Part shown: positions 44,694 to 54,001 of the stretch, piece after piece
Layout: every line of letters starts with the position of its first letter
Position numbering within the stretch: position 1 is the first letter of the stretch
NCBI GenBank assembly: GCA_045531965.1
Contig: JAZSFA010000045.1
Location: forward strand, 1 to 64,000
Origin: CAMEON01 sp045531965
GTDB taxonomy: Bacteria > Bacillota > Clostridia > Oscillospirales > CAG-272
Reading direction: 5' to 3'
Length of the DNA: 64,000 bases
Notes under the pieces: model-generated
Seen by the model: the letters and a program-made list of their open reading frames with translations, nothing else
What the model was told of the DNA's origin: nothing
The model's database searches: none
Translations under genes and position numbers: made by a program

Positions 44694-46991
44694 ATGGCGA
44701 ATCTGGTCATTGTGGAGTCACCCTCCAAAGCAAGCACCATCAAAGGCTACCTCGGCTCTAACTATAAAGTTATGGCTTCGGTAGGACATGTCAGGGATCT
44801 GCCTAAAAGCACCCTTGGCGTGGATATTGACAATCATTTTGAAGCCCACTATATCAACATCCGCGGCAAAGGAGATCTGATCAAGGATCTCAAAAAGGAA
44901 GCCAAAAATGCCAACAAGATTTTTTTGGCAACCGACCCTGACCGCGAAGGAGAAGCCATTTCATGGCATTTGGCAACAGCTTTGGGAATCCCTGTGGAGA
45001 ACGTACAACGCGTAACCTTTAACGAGATTACCAAATCCGTGGTTAAAGCCGCTATCAAACAACCCCGTAAGTTGGATATGAATCTGGTGGATGCCCAGCA
45101 GGCACGCCGCATTCTTGACCGCATTGTGGGTTACAAGCTGTCTCCCTTTCTGTGGAAGACGGTTCGCAGCGGTCTTTCTGCTGGACGTGTACAGTCCGTG
45201 GCAACTAAGCTGATCGTAGACAGAGAAAAAGAGATCCGCGCTTTTGTCCCCGAGGAATATTGGACGATTAACGTCACCCTTCTGCCTGAAAAGGCGAAGC
45301 CTTTCATGGCTCATTTTTACGGGGATCACAACGGAAAAATTCGTTTGACCAACGAAGCGGACACTATGAAAGTGGTTAATGCCGTGGAAGGGAAGCCCTT
45401 TACGGTTGATTCCGTAAAGCGTTCGACCAAAAAGAAGCATCCTGCCCCTCCGTTTACGACCTCTACCATGCAACAGGAGGCTTCCAGAAAACTGGGATTT
45501 CAGTCGCAGCGGATTATGAAGGTAGCTCAGGAACTTTACGAAGGCGTCAATCTTGGCTCGGAATTTGGCGGAGTTCAAGGTTTGATCACCTATATGCGTA
45601 CAGACTCTCTTCGCGTTTCTGCTGAAGCGCAGGCTGCTGCTGCAACCTTGATCAAGGAAAAGTACGGAGACCAATACTATCCGTCCTCCCCTCGTGTTTA
45701 CAAGACAAAGGCATCTGCGCAGGATGCTCATGAAGCGATCCGTCCCGCGCGGGTGGAGATCGAGCCTGCAAAAGTAAGAAAAATGCTGACGTTGGATCAG
45801 TATAAGCTTTATAAGTTGATTTGGGAGCGATTTGTTGCGAGCCAGATGGAATCCGCTGAACTGGAAACCCTTACGGTGGACTTTGATTGTAAAGGCTACC
45901 TTTTCCGCACCAGCGGATATACCGTCACTTTCCCCGGCTATATGGCAGTATATGAGGAAGCGGCGGATGACAGCAAGAACAAACCCATTTCTGACGAGCC
46001 GGAGGAGCAAAAGGATCTCCGCATTCCTCCACTGTCTGAAGGTGATCATATTAAATCTGGTGAGATTGATCCGAATAAGCACTTTACCGAGCCTCCGCCC
46101 CGTTATACCGAAGGCTCTATGATTAAGTTGCTGGAAGAGAAGGGAATCGGTCGTCCCAGTACCTTTGCCTCTATCATTTCTACGATCATTTCCCGCGGTT
46201 ACGTGAAGCGCGAAAGCAAGTCTCTCGTACCTACCGAACTGGGTGAAATCACCAACGACATCATGATAGACAACTTCTCTACGGTGGTGGATGAAAAATT
46301 CACCGCACGCATGGAGGATTCTTTGGATGAGATCGAAAATGGCAAGGAATCTCTGGAGGACGTGCTGACCAAGTTCTGGCGTGTTTTTGAAAAACAATTG
46401 ACAGTAGCGGAATCCTCTATTGGTTCCATCGCTGTGAATATTCCCGCTGAAAAGACGGATATGGTTTGCGATAAATGCGGGGCGCAGATGGTGGTTAAGA
46501 ACGGCAGATTCGGTAAGTTCGCCGCTTGTCCCAATTATCCCCAGTGTAAAAGCACCAAGCCGTTGACCGAACCTGAAAAGCCCAAGGCGGTTGAGATCCC
46601 CAGCGAAAAGCTTGCCACCGATATGGTTTGTGAAGTCTGCGGTGCGCCCATGGTTCTGCGTACAGGACGCTATGGCAGTTTTTACGCTTGCTCCAAATAT
46701 CCCGAGTGTAAATTCACAAAACAGAAGGTGAAGGACATTGGTGTGCCTTGTCCCACCTGTGGGTCTCGCTTGGTCATGAAGACAGGACGGAATAAGACCA
46801 TCTTCTACAGTTGCGAAAAATATCCTGCTTGCGATTTTTCGTCTTGGGATCTGCCCACCAAGGAAAAATGCCCCTCGTGCGGCAAAATGTTGTTCCGAAA
46901 AAAGGGAAAGCCTGTATTGGTCTGTCATGATAAGGCTTGCGGCTACAGCCGAGAAGCAGAGCTTTTACTTGTTCCCCCCACGGAGGAATGA
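44694..46991 (+). CDS. topA: DNA topoisomerase I
   Basis: Type IA enzyme that relaxes negative supercoils; 765 residues. The TOPRIM domain starts LVIVESPSKASTIKGYLG and includes ATDPDREGEAI with the metal-binding acidic residues. The active-site tyrosine lies in ITYMRTDS near residue 300. Four C-terminal zinc ribbons can be counted: CDKCGAQM...CPNYPQC, CEVCGAPM...CSKYPEC, CPTCGSRL...CEKYPAC and CPSCGKML...CHDKAC. A GAAAGG site is rather far (about 14 bases) from the ATG. trmFO begins three bases after its stop. Confidence 0.97.
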   Translation: MANLVIVESPSKASTIKGYLGSNYKVMASVGHVRDLPKSTLGVDIDNHFEAHYINIRGKGDLIKDLKKEAKNANKIFLATDPDREGEAISWHLATALGIPVENVQRVTFNEITKSVVKAAIKQPRKLDMNLVDAQQARRILDRIVGYKLSPFLWKTVRSGLSAGRVQSVATKLIVDREKEIRAFVPEEYWTINVTLLPEKAKPFMAHFYGDHNGKIRLTNEADTMKVVNAVEGKPFTVDSVKRSTKKKHPAPPFTTSTMQQEASRKLGFQSQRIMKVAQELYEGVNLGSEFGGVQGLITYMRTDSLRVSAEAQAAAATLIKEKYGDQYYPSSPRVYKTKASAQDAHEAIRPARVEIEPAKVRKMLTLDQYKLYKLIWERFVASQMESAELETLTVDFDCKGYLFRTSGYTVTFPGYMAVYEEAADDSKNKPISDEPEEQKDLRIPPLSEGDHIKSGEIDPNKHFTEPPPRYTEGSMIKLLEEKGIGRPSTFASIISTIISRGYVKRESKSLVPTELGEITNDIMIDNFSTVVDEKFTARMEDSLDEIENGKESLEDVLTKFWRVFEKQLTVAESSIGSIAVNIPAEKTDMVCDKCGAQMVVKNGRFGKFAACPNYPQCKSTKPLTEPEKPKAVEIPSEKLATDMVCEVCGAPMVLRTGRYGSFYACSKYPECKFTKQKVKDIGVPCPTCGSRLVMKTGRNKTIFYSCEKYPACDFSSWDLPTKEKCPSCGKMLFRKKGKPVLVCHDKACGYSREAELLLVPPTEE

Positions 46992-46994
46992 TCC

Positions 46995-48299
46995 ATGGCA
47001 ACGATCCGAATTTACGGTGCAGGACTTGCGGGCTGTGAAGCAGCTTGGCAAGCAGCAAAACTGGGTGTTGCGGTAACCCTGTATGAAATGAAACCTCAAA
47101 AAATGACCCCTGCCCATCATCACGAGGGTTTTGCGGAGTTGGTTTGCTCTAATTCCCTCAGATCAGATCGGGTCACCAATGCTGTTGGACTCTTGAAAGA
47201 AGAACTGTCTCGCATGGGGTCTCTTATCATGGAAGCCGCAAGAGCCACCCAAGTTCCTGCAGGCTCAGCGCTGGCTGTGGACAGAGAAAAATTCTCTGCT
47301 TATATTACCGAAAAGATCAGAAACCACCCGCTCATTACCGTGGTTGAAGAGGAAGTGACCTCGGTTCCGGAAGAAGGGATCACCGTGGTAGCTACGGGTC
47401 CCCTAACCTCCGATCCTATGGCGGATTGGATACGCGACAACGTGGCAGGAGAGGGTCTCCACTTCTTCGATGCCGTCGCTCCTATCGTGGACGCGGAAAG
47501 CATCAACATGGACGTAGCGTTTTTTGCATCGCGCTATAACAAGGGCGATGCAGATTACATCAACTGTCCCATGACTCGGGAACAGTACGATGCTTTCTAT
47601 CACGCGCTTGTTACCGCAGAGGAGGCACAGCTTAAAGACTTTGATAAGGATCTCAAAGTCTTTGAGGGCTGTATGCCCGTGGAGGTCATGGCAAAGCGAG
47701 GTTATGATACCCTGCGATACGGTCCCCTCAAGCCCGTGGGCTTGGTGGACGACCGCACGGGCGCAAAATCCTTTGCTGTGGTTCAGCTTCGCCGCGAGGA
47801 CGAGGAGGGAAGCATGTACAATCTTGTGGGCTTCCAGACCCACCTGACCTTCCCCGCGCAAAAGCGTGTGTTCTCTATGATTCCCGGTTTGGAAAATGCT
47901 GAATTTCTACGTTACGGTGTCATGCACCGCAATACCTACCTTCCCTCTCCCGATCTTCTGGGCGCAGACTATGCCATGCGCAACCGCCCCGATCTTTTCT
48001 TTGCGGGACAGATGACAGGTGTCGAAGGGTATATCGAGTCCACGGGCTCTGGCTTCTTGGCAGGTCTCAACGCCGCTCGAAGAGCCTTGGAACTTGATCC
48101 TGTTATCTTCCCAGAAATCACCATGATCGGTGCTATGGCACATTATATCAGCCATGGCAGTCTGGGCGAATTTGTCCCGATGAATGCGAATTTCGGTATT
48201 GTTCCTTCTCTTGACCAAAAGGTCAAAGGTGGTAAACTGGCAAGATATGAGCTGTATGCCGAACGGTCGCTGAAGTGGATGGACGAATACGTAAAGTGA
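46995..48299 (+). CDS. trmFO: Methylenetetrahydrofolate-tRNA-(uracil-5-)-methyltransferase TrmFO
   Basis: Folate- and FAD-dependent enzyme that makes ribothymidine at position 54 of tRNA; 434 residues. The FAD-binding GAGLAGCEAAWQ lies at residues 8-19. LVCSNSLRSD and GLLKEELSRMGSLIM are family signatures, and FAGQMTGVEGYIESTGSGFLAGLNAAR is the conserved C-terminal FAD region. It is closely coupled to topA. Its stop codon abuts the left end of a small palindromic repeat. Confidence 0.97.
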   Translation: MATIRIYGAGLAGCEAAWQAAKLGVAVTLYEMKPQKMTPAHHHEGFAELVCSNSLRSDRVTNAVGLLKEELSRMGSLIMEAARATQVPAGSALAVDREKFSAYITEKIRNHPLITVVEEEVTSVPEEGITVVATGPLTSDPMADWIRDNVAGEGLHFFDAVAPIVDAESINMDVAFFASRYNKGDADYINCPMTREQYDAFYHALVTAEEAQLKDFDKDLKVFEGCMPVEVMAKRGYDTLRYGPLKPVGLVDDRTGAKSFAVVQLRREDEEGSMYNLVGFQTHLTFPAQKRVFSMIPGLENAEFLRYGVMHRNTYLPSPDLLGADYAMRNRPDLFFAGQMTGVEGYIESTGSGFLAGLNAARRALELDPVIFPEITMIGAMAHYISHGSLGEFVPMNANFGIVPSLDQKVKGGKLARYELYAERSLKWMDEYVK

Positions 48300-48380
48300 A
48301 TTGTTGTTTGACGGGGGAGTTATAATGATTTGTAGAGAGCGGTGTCCTCACCGCTCCCTACTCCCGCAAACCACAATTTA
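48298..48380. repeat. Short (83 bp) variant of the dispersed inverted-repeat element
   Basis: GAATTGTTGTTTG at 48298-48310 and CAAACCACAATTTA at 48367-48380 are near-perfect inverted ends of the same type as at 36330-36529 (11 of 12 core bases match). The interior differs: ACGGGGGAGT pairs with ACTCCCGC, and a GAGCGGTG/CACCGCTC hairpin sits at the centre. The right end ACTCCCGCAAAC is shared with the copy at 119-139. The element begins at the last base pair of the trmFO stop codon and includes TATAAT, which could contribute a promoter for plsX. Confidence 0.65.
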
Positions 48381-48465
48381 TTACTTGACCATAGGTGCAA
48401 GCATGGTTAGGATGTGCATCTTAACCATCCTTGAGCCTATCGTTTCAAAAACGAAAGGACAACGT

Positions 48466-49506
48466 ATGAAAATTATAATAGACTGCATGGGCGGAGATCA
48501 TGCCCCTCACGAGATGCTGGCAGGCGTTGTGGCAGCTTACAAGGAGAGTGCCGCGCACTGTTCTTTTCTCTTAGTGGGTAATGAAACCTCTATTCGGGCG
48601 GTTGCCGCTGAAAGAGGCTATGATCTTACCCCTTTTGAGATCCGTCACACAGATTCGGTCATCACGATGGACGATGATGCCATGGCGTGGCGAAAAGATA
48701 AGAAGGATGCATCTATGACCGTGGCGCTTCGCGCCCTCGCCGACGGTGAGGGGGATGCCGTGGTCAGTTGCAGTAATACCGGCGCGTTGTTTTCAGGAGC
48801 AACGATGATCGTGCGCCGTGCTAAAGGCGTTCACCGTGCCGCCATTGGCACCCTCCTGCCCTTTGAACCGCCCCTGTTGCTCTTGGATTCCGGCGCAAAT
48901 GTCACGGTGCAGCCGAGTTTTCTTGTACAGTTTGCTGTGATGGGGACCGCCTATATGAAAGCCTTGTACAGCCTTGATGCACCCCGCGTAGGGCTACTTA
49001 ACAACGGTACTGAGGAACATAAGGGGACGGAACTTCAACAACAGGCGTATGCGCTACTTTCAAACTGCCGGGAAATCAACTTTGTCGGTAACGTGGAGGC
49101 GGGAAGCCTGCCTCACGGTGTCTGCGATATCGTTGTCACGGACGGTTTTATTGGGAATGTGACTTTGAAAGCTTTTGAAGGCATGGGAAAATTGTTTTCA
49201 AAAAAGCTGAAGGGCATTTTCAAGTCTGGGATAGGAGGATCGCTTTCTTATCTGTTGCTTCGTAAAAAGATCAAGGAGCTTCGCCGTGGTTTCGATGCCG
49301 CGGAAATTGGTGGTAGCCCCATTTTGGGTCTTCGCAAGCCTGTGATTAAAGCACACGGCTCTTCTAAAGAGAAAGCTTTCAAAAATGCCATTTATCAGGC
49401 CATGACCCTGTCGGCATCCGGCGCGTTGGAACAAATGCAGGCGGATTTGGCGCTGTTGGAAGAAGCTTCAAAAACCATGGAAGGAGGTGACGGACATGCC
49501 TCTTGA
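48466..49506 (+). CDS. plsX: Phosphate acyltransferase PlsX
   Basis: Converts acyl-ACP to acyl-phosphate at the start of membrane phospholipid synthesis; 346 residues, peripheral to the membrane. It begins MKIIIDCMGGDHAP, with CSNTGALFSGA and LLDSGANV in the middle and GLLNNGTEEHKGTEL further on, all PlsX signatures. ACGAAAGGAC precedes the ATG at 48466; the longer TTG-initiated frame from 48301 runs through the repeat. The last 11 bases overlap rnc. The acpP gene that commonly lies between plsX and rnc is missing. Confidence 0.96.
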   Translation: MKIIIDCMGGDHAPHEMLAGVVAAYKESAAHCSFLLVGNETSIRAVAAERGYDLTPFEIRHTDSVITMDDDAMAWRKDKKDASMTVALRALADGEGDAVVSCSNTGALFSGATMIVRRAKGVHRAAIGTLLPFEPPLLLLDSGANVTVQPSFLVQFAVMGTAYMKALYSLDAPRVGLLNNGTEEHKGTELQQQAYALLSNCREINFVGNVEAGSLPHGVCDIVVTDGFIGNVTLKAFEGMGKLFSKKLKGIFKSGIGGSLSYLLLRKKIKELRRGFDAAEIGGSPILGLRKPVIKAHGSSKEKAFKNAIYQAMTLSASGALEQMQADLALLEEASKTMEGGDGHAS

Positions 49507-50230
49507 TGCTCATGATCCTGCCTTTTTTCAGGCGCTAAAAAAGCTGGAAACCCGTTTGGATCATACCTTTGAGAACCGGGCAGTCATTGTTCGCGCCTTG
49601 ACCCATTCCTCTCATTCCAACGAAACAGGAGAGCGAAACCATCATTTGCTTTGCAATGAACGATTGGAATTTCTAGGAGATTCTGTGTTGTCCCTGGTGG
49701 TCAGCCGTTATCTTTATCAACATTATCAGAATGAACCTGAGGGAGATTTGACTTGCATGCGCAAGGATGTGGTCTGCGCTCCGGCGCTGGCACGCTATGC
49801 TCGAAAAATTGGCTTAGGCGAATGTCTGCTTCTGGGTGTCGGAGAAGACCGCAATGGTGGACGACAAAACGAGAATATTCTGGCAGATGCCTTTGAGGCC
49901 GTTTTGGCTGCCCTCTACATAGATGCGGGATATAAGCTTGACGAGGTTGCCGATTTCCTACTGCCCTTGGTGGAAGAGGATCTCCGCGAGTATGAGATCA
50001 AAGGCACCGACCGGGACTATAAAACCCCACTTCAACAGTTCATTCAACAGACAGAAGGTGACCATTTGGAATACGTGCTTGTTCACGAAGAGGGGCCGGA
50101 TCATATGAAGACCTTTGAAGTGGAAGCCCGTCTCAACGATAATGTCATCGGGCGTGGTAAGGGGCGGTCCAAGCGTAAAGCCGAACAAGCCGCCGCCAAG
50201 GATGCGCTGGCGCTGTTTGGCGTAAAATAA
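49496..50230 (+). CDS. rnc: Ribonuclease III
   Basis: Double-strand-specific endonuclease for rRNA processing and RNA decay; 244 residues. The catalytic signature is NERLEFLGDSVLSLVVS, with a second acidic cluster in NILADAFEAVLAALYID. A double-stranded RNA-binding domain fills the last 75 residues, ending AKDALALFG. AAGGAGG at 49481-49487 favours the ATG at 49496 over the GTG at 49487. It overlaps plsX by 11 bases and lies 93 bases before smc. Confidence 0.96.
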   Translation: MPLDAHDPAFFQALKKLETRLDHTFENRAVIVRALTHSSHSNETGERNHHLLCNERLEFLGDSVLSLVVSRYLYQHYQNEPEGDLTCMRKDVVCAPALARYARKIGLGECLLLGVGEDRNGGRQNENILADAFEAVLAALYIDAGYKLDEVADFLLPLVEEDLREYEIKGTDRDYKTPLQQFIQQTEGDHLEYVLVHEEGPDHMKTFEVEARLNDNVIGRGKGRSKRKAEQAAAKDALALFGVK

Positions 50231-50323
50231 CAGAAAGGCAAAAATATGCCTGACACAATAGATATTTCGATAATGTTAAGACGGTACAGAGTCGTCTGAT
50301 CATTTCTTTGTAAGGAGAAAACT

Positions 50324-53300
50324 GTGTATTTAAAATCTATAGAACTTCAAGGATTCAAATCCTTTCCCGATAGAACAAAGCTGATCTTCGATCCGGGACA
50401 CACCTCGGAGCAGATGCGCATGGAAGAGGACGTTAACGCCGGCGTGACGGTCATTGTGGGTCCCAACGGCAGCGGTAAGTCCAATATTGCGGATGCTATG
50501 CGCTGGGTATTGGGAGAGATTTCTTCTAAAACCCTTCGAAGCAGCAAAATGGAAGACGTTATTTTCGGTGGCGCTGACAGCCGCCGTCCCATGGGGTATG
50601 CCGAAGTCTCGGTGACCTTTGACAACACGTCGGACTTTTGTAAACTGGATTGCCCTTATGATGAAGTGACGGTCACGCGCCGATATTTCAGAGCAGGGGA
50701 GAGTGAGTATTTGATCAATCGCCGCTCGGTCAGACTCAAGGACATCTACGAGCTGTTTCTGAATACAGGTATCGGTCGCGACGGCTATTCCATCATTGGT
50801 CAAGGACGGATCGCAGACATGGTTTCCCGAAAGAGCGAAGAGCGTCGTAGCATCTTTGAGGATGCTTCTGGTATCGCCAAGTACCGCTTGCGTAAAAACG
50901 AGAGCGAACGTAAACTTTCCGGTGTGGAAGCCAACATGGTTCGTATCAAAGACGTTTTCAACGAAGTGGAAATGCAGGTAGGTCCTCTGGAAAAAGAGGC
51001 AGAAAAGGCTAAGCGGGGTATCGTCTTGCTAGAGCGAAAAAAGGTTGCAGACATCAGCCTATGGCTCTATGACACCGAACGCTTGCACAATGAGATTACT
51101 GCGGCAACAGAACTTCACAACCGTGCCGCGTTTGACCTTGAACAGGCGGATGATGCACTTCAATCCCTGGATATGCAGAATCAGCGCATGACCGAAATGA
51201 GTCAAAACAGCCGTCAGATCTCGCAAACACTGAGAGACGAGATTTCCGCGCTGTCAGAGATTCAACATGAACTGGAAAGTAAATTCCGCGTCACCGAAAG
51301 TAATATTGCCCATACCCATGAGTTGATCGCTTCCGCCGGGCAGACCGCAGAAACCCTTAAAAAGCAAATGGTAAGTGAGCAAGAGCAAGCCAGCGTGCAC
51401 AAAGAAAAACTTCGAACTCATGGAACGAAGGAGGCAGGACTGGAGGACGAGTTTAACCGTAACGCGGAAGAAATCACCGCTTTACAGACCCGCATTACCA
51501 AGTTGGATGAAAGTATCGACCTGATGGGCGCAGATATTCACGCCCGTGAGGACGCCATGATGGATCTGAAGGTTCGTGTGTCGGTTTTGGAAAACACCAG
51601 AAACGACCATAGTGACCGTAACAGCGGCATTATGACGGATATGGAGCAATACGAGGCTGTGTCTGCTGATCTGAATGAAAAGATCGCCAAGCGTCAAAAA
51701 ACCATTGATGGTTATACCCAAAATCTTCATACTGTCAATGAACAAATCGAGGCTCTGGAACAGCAATTGATCCGTTTGAACGAGTCCTACGGTGAAGGCT
51801 TTGATCGCCTGAATCAGAAAAAACTGCGACGCGATACCTTGAATCAGCGAATCGCGACTTATAAAGCGATGGAGGAGCATTACGAAGGGTATGCTCATGC
51901 TGTCAAGTATATCATGAAACAGTATGCCGACGGACGAGTCACCGCTTTTGGCGGAGAGGCTTGCGGTAAGATCTATGGTCCTCTCTCCAAGGTGATCACG
52001 GTAGATGAGCCCTATATCACGGCGGTCGAAACAGCCCTCGGTGCTAATCTTCAGCACATCGTTGTCGAAGACGAAGCCACCGCCAAGGCAGCGATGTATT
52101 GCTTGAAGCGTGGCGAAGCAGGTCGCGCGACTTTCTTCCCTCTGACATCCATGCGCCCTCAGACCGAAACACCGGAGATGAAACAAGCGGCAGGTTTCCC
52201 GGGTTATGTAGCCGTGGCAGATTCGCTTCTGCATTGTGATGAAAAGTTCCGAAACGTGGTGTCCTCCCTTTTGGGAAGAACCGTTGTTTTCGATACCATC
52301 GATCATGCTACCGCTATGGCAAAAGCCCTTCGCTACCGCGTACGTGTCGTTACGTTGGACGGTCAGCAGATCAATGTGGGCGGTTCTTTTACCGGTGGTT
52401 CGGTCAATCAGAAAAATAGTGCCCTGTCCCGCGCCGGCGAGATTAAGCGCATGAGTGAGGAAGCGGAGACTGTCAAGGGCGAAATCACGACCATGGAGAA
52501 AGATCTTTCCAAAGTCAAGGCGGAAATCAAGGAAGCCGATGACAGTAAAATGTCCTTGGAAGATAAACGGGAGTTGCTTCGCGTATTGACGGGTAATGAA
52601 ACGGCTGCCAAGGATCAGTTGCAGGCAAAATTGGATGCCAATAATACCCTCTTGACCCGTATGAAAGAAGACTGTGAAAGATTGATCCGCATGAGCGAGC
52701 AGAATGAGGAGGATATCCAAAATCTGCGCGCCGAAACCCAATCTTTGATGCAAGCGGTGGAAGACTTGAAACTTCTTCGTGCCGAAAAGGCAGAAGAGAA
52801 GGGAGATGCGGAGGATCAGGTGGATGCACTGGAAGCCGTGCAGACCAAGTTGATGATCTCCCTCAGTGAAGTTCGAAAGGATAAAGAAACAGAGGAGGCC
52901 CTTCTTCGTGTTTGCGAAGAACGCGTTCGTCAGCTTTCCGCAGATATCAAGGCAACCGATGACCGTGTGGCAGAACACCGTGCCCGACTGGATGATTTCA
53001 ACGTGGCACAGTTGGAGAATCGCCGCCGTTATGCAGAGGGTGAGACACGAATGGCAGAGCTTACCCGTGGCAGAGATGAAGCGGAGAAAAATAATGCGGG
53101 ATTTGAGGAAAAGTTGTCTGCGCTCTCGCAAAAGCTTCGTGAACAGATGTCCGCCAGAGAAAATATCTTCCGTGAGTTTACTACGGCGGAAGCCAAGCTG
53201 ACGTCTTTGCAGGCGGATATGAATAAACTGGCAGGACGCCTCTACGACGATTATGAGCTGACCCGCGCCGAAGCTGTGGCGCTGGATTACCCTGCAGTTA

Positions 53301-54001
53301 CCCCCGAGAATCGCTCACAGATCTTGGCGACTCAGACCGAATGTCGGAACAAACTCCGTGCTATCGGTCATTTTGACCCTGATGCGGTGGAGAAATACCG
53401 TGAGATCAAGGCACGTTATGATGATATGAAGAGTCAGATTGAGGACTTGGAAAAGTCTCAGACAGAGCTTGTAAAGATCATTTCGGGGCTGGAATCCCAA
53501 ATGAAGGAAGCCTTTACCTCCTCCTTTGATGCCATCAACGAGAATTTCGGTAAGACCTTTGCAGAATTGTTCGGCGGCGGCTCTGCCGAGCTGTCCTTGA
53601 CAGATCCCGATAACGTCCTGGAAAGCGGTATTGAAATTAAAGCTGCCCCTCCCGGAAAAATCATCAAAAACCTTATGCAGCTCTCTGGCGGCGAACAGGC
53701 GTTCATTGGTGTGGCATTGTTCTTCGCTATCTTGAAGGTGAATCCTACCCCCTTCTGTATTCTCGACGAGATCGAAGCCGCTTTGGACGAGGTCAACGTA
53801 GAGCGACTGGCACAGTACATCAAACGTTATTCGGACGAGACCCAGTTTATCATGATCACCCACCGCCGCGGTACCATGGCAGCTGCCACGAGACTGTATG
53901 GCGTAACCATGCCGGAGCACGGTATTTCTAAGGTGCTGGCTCTGGACGTCGCAGATATTTCCAAAAACAAGGAGAACGATTGGAATGGCCTTTTTAGCTA
54001 A
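50324..54001 (+). CDS. smc: Chromosome segregation protein SMC
   Basis: Core ATPase of the condensin complex, 1225 residues. Walker A is VGPNGSGKSN near residues 46-55. The N-terminal head is followed by coiled coil (about 170-510), the hinge (about 520-680, with GPLSKVITVDEPYITAVETALG), coiled coil again, then the C-terminal head with the signature LSGGEQAFIGVALFFA and Walker B FCILDEIEAALD. Before Walker A there are about 15 extra residues (GHTSEQMRMEEDVN) not present in Bacillus SMC. The start is GTG with AAGGAG upstream. The 3' end overlaps ftsY by 17 bases. Confidence 0.97.
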   Translation: MYLKSIELQGFKSFPDRTKLIFDPGHTSEQMRMEEDVNAGVTVIVGPNGSGKSNIADAMRWVLGEISSKTLRSSKMEDVIFGGADSRRPMGYAEVSVTFDNTSDFCKLDCPYDEVTVTRRYFRAGESEYLINRRSVRLKDIYELFLNTGIGRDGYSIIGQGRIADMVSRKSEERRSIFEDASGIAKYRLRKNESERKLSGVEANMVRIKDVFNEVEMQVGPLEKEAEKAKRGIVLLERKKVADISLWLYDTERLHNEITAATELHNRAAFDLEQADDALQSLDMQNQRMTEMSQNSRQISQTLRDEISALSEIQHELESKFRVTESNIAHTHELIASAGQTAETLKKQMVSEQEQASVHKEKLRTHGTKEAGLEDEFNRNAEEITALQTRITKLDESIDLMGADIHAREDAMMDLKVRVSVLENTRNDHSDRNSGIMTDMEQYEAVSADLNEKIAKRQKTIDGYTQNLHTVNEQIEALEQQLIRLNESYGEGFDRLNQKKLRRDTLNQRIATYKAMEEHYEGYAHAVKYIMKQYADGRVTAFGGEACGKIYGPLSKVITVDEPYITAVETALGANLQHIVVEDEATAKAAMYCLKRGEAGRATFFPLTSMRPQTETPEMKQAAGFPGYVAVADSLLHCDEKFRNVVSSLLGRTVVFDTIDHATAMAKALRYRVRVVTLDGQQINVGGSFTGGSVNQKNSALSRAGEIKRMSEEAETVKGEITTMEKDLSKVKAEIKEADDSKMSLEDKRELLRVLTGNETAAKDQLQAKLDANNTLLTRMKEDCERLIRMSEQNEEDIQNLRAETQSLMQAVEDLKLLRAEKAEEKGDAEDQVDALEAVQTKLMISLSEVRKDKETEEALLRVCEERVRQLSADIKATDDRVAEHRARLDDFNVAQLENRRRYAEGETRMAELTRGRDEAEKNNAGFEEKLSALSQKLREQMSARENIFREFTTAEAKLTSLQADMNKLAGRLYDDYELTRAEAVALDYPAVTPENRSQILATQTECRNKLRAIGHFDPDAVEKYREIKARYDDMKSQIEDLEKSQTELVKIISGLESQMKEAFTSSFDAINENFGKTFAELFGGGSAELSLTDPDNVLESGIEIKAAPPGKIIKNLMQLSGGEQAFIGVALFFAILKVNPTPFCILDEIEAALDEVNVERLAQYIKRYSDETQFIMITHRRGTMAAATRLYGVTMPEHGISKVLALDVADISKNKENDWNGLFS

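Noticed and set aside
44961..46928. 655-codon minus-strand frame over topA
   Set aside because: Antisense to a complete, motif-verified topoisomerase I.
51482..53131. 549-codon minus-strand frame over smc
   Set aside because: Antisense shadow of the SMC coiled-coil and hinge coding region.
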